This document shows, one piece after another, positions 58,051-64,000 of a stretch of DNA of 64,000 nt; positions within the stretch are counted from its first letter, which is position 1, and the number at the start of each line of letters is the position of its first letter. The stretch lies in the NCBI GenBank assembly GCA_020002185.1, contig JAHLWY010000225.1, positions 51,001 through 115,000 on the forward strand. Direction: 5' to 3'. Both the position numbers and the translations under genes were made by a program. Origin of the DNA: Paraescarpia echinospica. Lineage: Eukaryota > Annelida > Polychaeta > Sabellida > Siboglinidae. The notes below the pieces were generated by a model. The model searched no databases, was not told where the DNA came from, and saw only the letters and a program-made list of their open reading frames with translations.

Positions 58051-58767
58051 ACTCATGAACTCCAATACCAAACATATACGTAGTGTTGTACTATTGTGGA
58101 AATAGGGCAATGCTTCAATGACCCATGAACCGGGTCATCGGACTTAGTAGTTTCCGGCTCGTGGGTGCCTGATCACAAATGTACAAAAAAGGAGCTTTAT
58201 CAAAAATTAGATTAGCATCTGCCAAAACCGTTTCAGATATTATCAGAATGTATATCCTGTATTACCAATAATCCATTATCAATAAGGTTGCTCTACTTGT
58301 GGTATATATATAACGACAACGTAAACACACGAAATAGTTACTAGACAGTACTCAATCGGTTAAAATGCGTACAATCACGGTCTTGCACACCGGTAGTCGT
58401 CCGTTATTAATCAAACCCCCGTAAAGTTGAAAAACGAACTGCGTATACAGAATTAGAAAAACGAAACATCTGAGCAGTATAAACATTATTACAGAAAAGG
58501 ATAAAACCTCCCCACTGGTCCCAATGTGTCTCCCTTGTGTGCAATGTGCCATGACCTACAATCCTATATGCTGGTTTACCGTCTCTAACAATGATTACAA
58601 TCAACGGGGCGTCCCAGTTGTTTCTTTCAGCCTGTCTTACCCGAACCGAGCACTGCTTTTATATACACTTGTTTTTTTGACATTGTCCGAGCTGGGTTGT
58701 TTATGCAGGCAGAAATTTGAATATGTCAATAATGAAGGTATTGATATGACAGTGGCTTCAATCCGAT
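58051..58767. other. Spacer, nothing recognised
   Basis: Overlapping open frames here carry no recognisable motifs. Confidence 0.4.
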
Positions 58768-58890
58768 GTGGGTGTGTATTTGAGTGCGTGTGCATTTGCA
58801 TGTTGCGAGTGTGTATGGTTGTATGTATATGTGTGTATATGCGTGCGCGCGTTCGTGCGTGCGTATGTGCGCATGTGTGTGGGTCTGTTT
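58768..58890. repeat. GT-rich degenerate microsatellite
   Basis: GTGTGT, GTGCGT and GTATGT units, interrupted. Confidence 0.85.
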
Positions 58891-59420
58891 GTGTTTGGAT
58901 TAATGTTAACTGTTCAATCTTAGACAGCTCGCATAACAGGCGCCAAAGCTTTCATGGATTACTGTGTGCCCCGTCGAAAAAGTAACACCATTTTAATTTG
59001 TATTTCCAAAATGTCCCGCGTTCAGTGGTTCTTACCAGTTTTAGGGTTCCTTCCGTACTCTCGACGGATGCAGATTGATTCTTTATGACGTCGCGCATAT
59101 TTTCTGCGGGTGTTCCAAGGAGTGCAGATACATGTTATTCGGGCCATGTTTACGTAGTAGACAAACAATGGACAAATTTTCGTAATAACAACTGCCATTA
59201 CCGAATATTCAGAGAATCCGTTTTCTGCGTATGTGTGTACGCAGCGCCACCTGAAGGATGGGCCTTTTGCTGGCATACGGAACAGTTGACTGCACGTATG
59301 GTAAGGTATAGACCACCTTAGTGTATGGATATCCGCCTCCCTCGTCAACCGATGTAGACTATTTCATATTATCTTATCTGAACAGTGGATTTAAGTATTG
59401 AAGAATCTGGAGTAGCTTAC

Positions 59421-59541
59421 TTCGTGCGGAAAAAATGTCTTCTATTCGTACCATTGGTGCTTTTGTCGCAAACACCTTCCATGAATAATTAGCTTTGTGA
59501 CCAATACCAACATTCAACTGAACATCGGCGCTAGATATTTC
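59421..59541 (-). CDS. Candidate internal exon of an unidentified gene
   Basis: The reverse strand shows a pyrimidine-rich acceptor (TTTTCAGTTTGTTGCAG), a 121-bp open stretch encoding EISSADVQLNVGIGHKANYS followed by WKVFATKAPMVRIEDIFSAR, and a GTAAGC donor. The composition is protein-like rather than repeat-like. No family recognised and no adjoining exon found; it could be chance. Confidence 0.3.
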
Positions 59542-60061
59542 CTGCAACAAACTGAAAACGTCTAATGCAGCACAATTCCTCGTACGCCGGATCACAATTT
59601 GGAAATAATGCATGTGCAGACTACATATATACTACTTTACATAAAACAAACTTTCAGTTTTTAATAGGCGAGATATTTACATGTCGCTGGATTTTTGTAA
59701 TTAGTTCACAGAATCATAATTCATTATTGATCACATATAACACATTTGTTTGAGATACAATATATTTGTTACCTACTGTAGCTAAATGTCAAGGGCTAGC
59801 TTGCCGTGCAATTCATACAAACATTCGTTGTGAAGAACGTGGTGGTAGTTAATCTGTTTTAGAAAGGCCGATGTCTACTAATATAATACACTGGTAGCGA
59901 GTTTGTGCTGTGGAGTATTTTCATCGCAAAACACCCTGTGATATTATCGAGTCAGTCGCCTGTCGGTGCTAAGTCGATAACGTTTCTGTATCAAGCGCTC
60001 CCGTGCAACTAGCTTTACTTTGACAGTAGCACTACCGGTACCGTGATGGTAAGCCGTCAGT
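59542..60061. other. Spacer, nothing recognised
   Basis: No supported feature. Confidence 0.4.
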
Positions 60062-60219
60062 GTCAGTAGCCTTTACGTACAAGTAGCCTTTATGTACAAG
60101 AAAATCTCTTGTCAGTAGCCTTTACGTACAAGTATCCTTTATGTACAGGAAATTATCTTGTCAGTAGCCTTTACCTACAAGTATCCTGTATGTACAAGAA
60201 ATTATCTTGTCAGTAGCCT
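60062..60219 (+). repeat. 49-bp tandem repeat, ~3.2 units
   Basis: Units begin GTCAGTAGCC at 60,062, 60,111, 60,160 and 60,209 (partial). Each contains two related sub-blocks, AGTAGCCTTTACGTACA and AGTATCCTTTATGTACA. Confidence 0.95.
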
Positions 60220-60667
60220 TTCGGTGTCAAATCGTCAACATTTCAGAGTGCTGCCACTATACTTGTTTCGTGAAAGTATTGTCTATGACGCACGCAAGCA
60301 TGAAGCGAGTGGATATGTGATCAAATTCAGGGCCTAATTATCAATGCGAGCCGGAACGCCATCGCCTTTTTCAAAGACTATGATACCTTAGAGCAGATAT
60401 CTTGCGGCTTCTAAACATAACTAATGTGCTTGTTTGAGTCTCAATAGTCCCACATAACCGAAACACGTTGGTACGTCGGGCGTTGGTACGTCGACAAACA
60501 TAGTTCCACAGCTACGCAGCTCGAGTGATTCTTTAAAGCCGATCTCAGCTCTGGGTTTAGAGGATTTATATATCTTTCAATGTTCTACAGCATTCAACTC
60601 CTTGAATCCACACAATCTACTTGTTGGCTTCTCATGATGTGTTGTAAGTTATATGCCATCGTTTAGA

Positions 60668-60900
60668 GTGTGTGTGTGTTTGTGTGCGCGCTTGCGTGCG
60701 TGCGTGCCTGTGTGTACGTACGTGCGTGCGTGCATGTGTGTGTTCGTGTGTGTATGCGTGAGTGCTCCGGTTTACAAATATGTGGCGTGTGTGGGTTATA
60801 TGTGAGAGACAGTGTGTGCTTATTTTTGTGTGTTTGTTGCTGTGTATGTATGTGTGTGCGTGCATATGAATTAGAGGGCGTGCGCCTGTGAGTGCGGTGC
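60668..60900. repeat. GT/GCGT-rich degenerate microsatellite
   Basis: Runs of GTGTGT, GCGTGCGT and GTACGTAC; open frames on both strands are repeat artefacts. Confidence 0.9.
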
Positions 60901-61420
60901 GGTCGGGTGCAGGTTGTGTGTTTATGTTTGCATACCAGTAAATACACTTGTAGCCGTGGGCCACCAGAGATATACTCGCGCGTGTCGTGCCGCCTAAAGA
61001 CATCTCAAAGACGAGATACGATCCACTGATTGTCCACTGATAACAGGTCACACGCAACACCAACGCGTCATCGTGACTGCTGGAGGGATTGTTCATGATA
61101 TCATCCGAGATTACATCGTTATTTAGCAGCAACGAATGTCGCTCGCTGATGTCTCGCTCGAGGTATTAAAGATGGACTAGCGATACTCGCTATGGCTCAA
61201 ATGTATATTTGAATTCGTGTACATTTACTCAGAGCGCGATTGTTAGCGTGTTCAAGTATGTATTCTGGTTCACTTGTAACATGACATTGTATGTATTTGA
61301 GTGTCACGATTAACTGATATGTCCTAGGTCACTCGCTGCAGACATACCTGTCGAGTATGGCAGCATTCTAGCTTAATACGTTAGTTAAACTAGTATCAGT
61401 TGGAGGGAACTAGTTGTGAG
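60901..61420. other. Spacer, nothing recognised
   Basis: A reverse frame across 61,132-60,950 looks protein-like in part but has no recognisable motif or splice support. Confidence 0.35.
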
Positions 61421-62180
61421 CCAGACTGACACCATGTCTGACAACATGCCAGTCTGACCACGAGCCTACCAGAAGAACAACGTGTCTGACAACAACACAA
61501 CATGTATGCCAATATAACATCGTGTACTGGCCTGGCAGCATAACAACCTATGTCACAACCTGTCAACATGTATCGAGACGGGCAAAGTGTCTGTTAAGCT
61601 GATAACGTGGCTGTCAAGGTTTACAGCGAACTTGCCATGCCGAAATCATGGCCATCTGTCCGTCAATATACCTACTAGTCTGACAACTTGACGATCGTGA
61701 CGAAAAACGCCTACCTGTCATGCCAACAACATGCCTGTCAGGATGATAACGTGCTGTTTATACTGACAATATGTCACCCTCTCCGTCAATCTACGTACCA
61801 GTCTGACAACGTAACGGCCAGAATGATAACGTGTCTGTCAGATGTATGATAACGTGCCTGCTAGGCTGACAGCGTGACGACCAGGCTGTCAACGTGACGG
61901 TCATGCTGACAACATGACGGTCATACTGACAACGTGACGGCCAGGCTGACAAAGTGACGACCAGGCTGACTACGTGATGACCAGGATGACAACGTGATGG
62001 TCAGGATGACGATGTGACGGCCAGTATGACAACATGACGGCCAGGATGACAACGAGATTGCCATAATGACAACGTTCCTGCCATGATGAAAACATACCTG
62101 TTCGGCTGACAACATGATGGCCAGACTGACAACGTGACGGCTATTATGACAATGTGCCTCTTAGACTAACAACGTACGTG
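61421..62180. repeat. 20-bp minisatellite (GACAACGTGACGGCCAGGCT-type)
   Basis: From ~61,861 to ~62,180 the period is exactly 20 bp for about 16 units (core TGACAACGTGACGGCCAGG). Before that (61,421-61,860) the same words GACAACNTG and CTGTCAGNCTGATAACGTG recur with irregular spacing, an older degenerate part. Confidence 0.93.
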
Positions 62181-62800
62181 TTATGGCAACGATGTGTACA
62201 CCAGCGTGTCCACACCAGCCCGTTATCTAGACATAGGAACTCATTTCATTTAGAAAATATAAACTATTTATGTGATATCATAGCAGGAAGGCCTACGTCA
62301 GATTTGTTTCGTAAAAATATTTTCCCTGTCAACACGCTAGCAAGTCGGGAAATGTGTTCTTATAAAAATGACGGCCTGACACTAAACAAGAGCTAGGGTG
62401 AAGCCGTCCTTGGCGTGTTGTCAAAATGAAATGATCCGCTTACAAACCACATAGTGTGTCAGTCAAGCATAACTACAGGGCTTTTGCGTGTTTCATTAGC
62501 GTCAGTGTGACGTAGAAAATGGACGCCGGCCAAGGAATATATATCCACTTCGTCTCACCTCGCTGCACAACGGCGTAGCGTAGTTATTTGTCGGCGAGTC
62601 TAGTATATGGATAACTCCCTTGGGCGATCCCTGAATTAGGACAATTTTGGTACGTGGAAGTGGGGATAGGTGCGACCATAACATCGTATACCCATTTCCA
62701 CATAGCATAATACTCGCGATTTGTTGGGCCTATGAGAATATGTTTGACAGGATGTATACATCATGAAAGGGGTGATCTCATAAGTGGGCCGGATATCTTT
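62181..62800. other. Spacer, nothing recognised
   Basis: No supported feature. Confidence 0.4.
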
Positions 62801-62922
62801 CTCTCGAGCCGGACCATTTCTGTGGAATGCGTTGCCGGAGGAACTGCGACTGATCACATCAACGGACGTTTTCAAAGCACGCCTAAAACGCTCTATTTTA
62901 AACTCGTTTTTAAAGAGTAATA
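62801..62922 (+). mobile_element. C-terminal remnant of a non-LTR reverse transcriptase
   Basis: The frame SRAGPFLWNALPEELRLITS, TDVFKARLKRSILNSF is the classic LINE C-terminal block (xxLWNxLPxxLR...FKxxLKxxLF). No other part of the element is recognisable. Confidence 0.75.
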
Positions 62923-63394
62923 AGTTGTTTCAAGGGTATCTGTCTTCCTATTGACTGCACAATGTTTTTAGTTGAGTTCAAATTTGAGTTACAACTATCT
63001 TAGTCTAACTTTTTATTAATACGTGTTTTATGTATACAATAATTATAGCCATAATGTTTATTTTAACAACGCTATTTAAAAAAAGTATCAGACCAAATTT
63101 ATATTTACACCACTAAGCAATTTTGAAAAGAGTTGTACTCTGAAGACTAGTGTATAAATAAAATTAATTATATATTATTATTAGTAACGTCCAATATAGG
63201 AAGTGTTTGTATTAGTTCAATTCACTACCCTCATCCATCATTACGTGGGGTGGGACTTACGATCTCGAAGGATTCACATTGGCCTTGTGACATCTTTGTT
63301 ACGTTTGCCTGTTGTATTATCCACAATTGGAATGATATGCTTTAATAGTATATTCCCCTTGGTAGGTGCCGCTGCTGCAATTATGCACGTGTGT
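62923..63394. other. AT-rich spacer, nothing recognised
   Basis: No supported feature. Confidence 0.4.
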
Positions 63395-64000
63395 ACGTGT
63401 GCACGTGTGTATGTATGTATGTATGTATGTATGTACGTATGTATGTACGTACATACGTATGTACGTACGTATGTACGTACGTACGTACGTACGTATGTAC
63501 GTATGTACGTATGTACGTATGTAAGTATGTACGTATGTACGTATGTACGTATGTATGTATGCATTCATGTATGTATGCATGTATGCATGTATGTATGCAT
63601 GTATGTATGTATGTATGCATGTATGTATGCATGTATGTATGTGTATGCATGTATGTGTGTGTGTGTATGCATGTGTGTGTCTATCTATGTATGTGTGTGT
63701 ATGTATGTATGTGTGTGTATTTATGTATGTGTGTGTGTGTATGTGTATGTATGTTTGTATATACGTATGTATGTACGTACGTACGTACGTACGTACGTAT
63801 GTATGTATGTATGTATGTATGTATGTATGTATGTATGTATGTATGTATGTATGTATGTATGTATGTATGTATGTATGCATGCATGTATGTATGCATGCAT
63901 GCATGTATTTTTTTATATATGTATGTATGTATGTATGTATGTGTATACATGTATGTGTGTACATGTATGTATGTATGTATGTATGTATGCATGTATGCAT
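63395..64000. repeat. (ATGT)n/(ACGT)n/(ATGC)n tetranucleotide tract, runs off the window
   Basis: GTAT units interspersed with GTAC and GCAT variants for more than 600 bp. Stretches of ACGT (63,440-63,500; 63,775-63,800) are self-complementary. Tyr/His/Thr-rich frames are artefacts. Confidence 0.98.

Noticed and set aside
60062..60219. CRISPR-like array
   Set aside because: Units are contiguous tandem repeats without unique spacers, in a eukaryotic context.
60632..61132. 166-codon reverse frame
   Set aside because: Half of it is the GT/GCGT microsatellite; the remaining part has no motif or splice support.
63317..64000. Long Tyr/His/Thr-rich reverse frame
   Set aside because: Translation of the ATGT/ACGT tetranucleotide repeat.

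Overview
This window is repeat-dominated animal nuclear DNA. It has AT-rich spacers, spliced coding fragments with GT..AG borders, tRNA-derived SINEs, several clades of non-LTR retrotransposon, C2H2 zinc-finger remnants and long microsatellites. There are no bacterial-type operons or RNA operons. Three features fit an aquatic invertebrate (mollusc, other lophotrochozoan, or invertebrate deuterostome): a CR1/L2-type retrotransposon with a 2A-like motif, an RTE element, and two gene families I recall from invertebrates. I cannot name the species. No complete, undamaged host gene is visible.

Left third (1-14,845). 1-7,600 is a graveyard of reverse-strand non-LTR retrotransposons. One of them was split by a forward RTE element that carries a perfect 13-bp target-site duplication. 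A decaying C2H2 zinc-finger array (8,620-9,469, reverse) abuts an inverted repeat at 9,432-12,127. Each arm of that inverted repeat is built from about three ~360-bp direct sub-repeats. A frameshifted copy of an intronless invertebrate orphan family lies at 13,340-14,640.

Centre (14,846-54,690). The main content is a family of very large palindromic DNA transposons. Copy 1 (14,846-30,979, ~16.1 kb) has terminal inverted repeats of about 4.2 and 4.7 kb around a 7.2-kb middle, and is flanked by a perfect 6-bp duplication (TACCTG). Copy 2 (40,164-53,915, ~13.8 kb) is the same element in the opposite orientation. It sits inside the remains of copy 3 (39,100-40,163 plus 53,916-~54,690), with a near-perfect 6-bp duplication (ATGTTG/ATTTTG). 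The arms carry a trapped SINE, a 26-bp perfect palindrome, subterminal repeats and spliced exons. One arm exon joins in phase to an exon in the unique middle that encodes a SWIM zinc finger (CxC..CxH). The exons after it resemble, from memory, the SWIM-plus-YqaJ-exonuclease families common in invertebrate genomes. Copies 1 and 2 share the same disabling lesions in this gene. They were therefore probably mobilised by an enzyme supplied elsewhere, or the gene is cargo. Between copies 1 and 3 lie a non-LTR 5' fragment, tandem duplications and a frameshifted but nearly full-length CR1/L2-type element (35,690-38,990, reverse) with the 2A-like motif.

Right end (54,690-64,000). This is mostly low-complexity DNA: a ~770-bp (CA)-rich tract, GT-rich tracts, a 49-bp tandem repeat, a 20-bp minisatellite and a terminal ATGT/ACGT tract. 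It also holds SINE copies, a retrotransposon tail, a TATA-box plus first-exon candidate at 56,687-56,834 and one possible host exon at 59,421-59,541.
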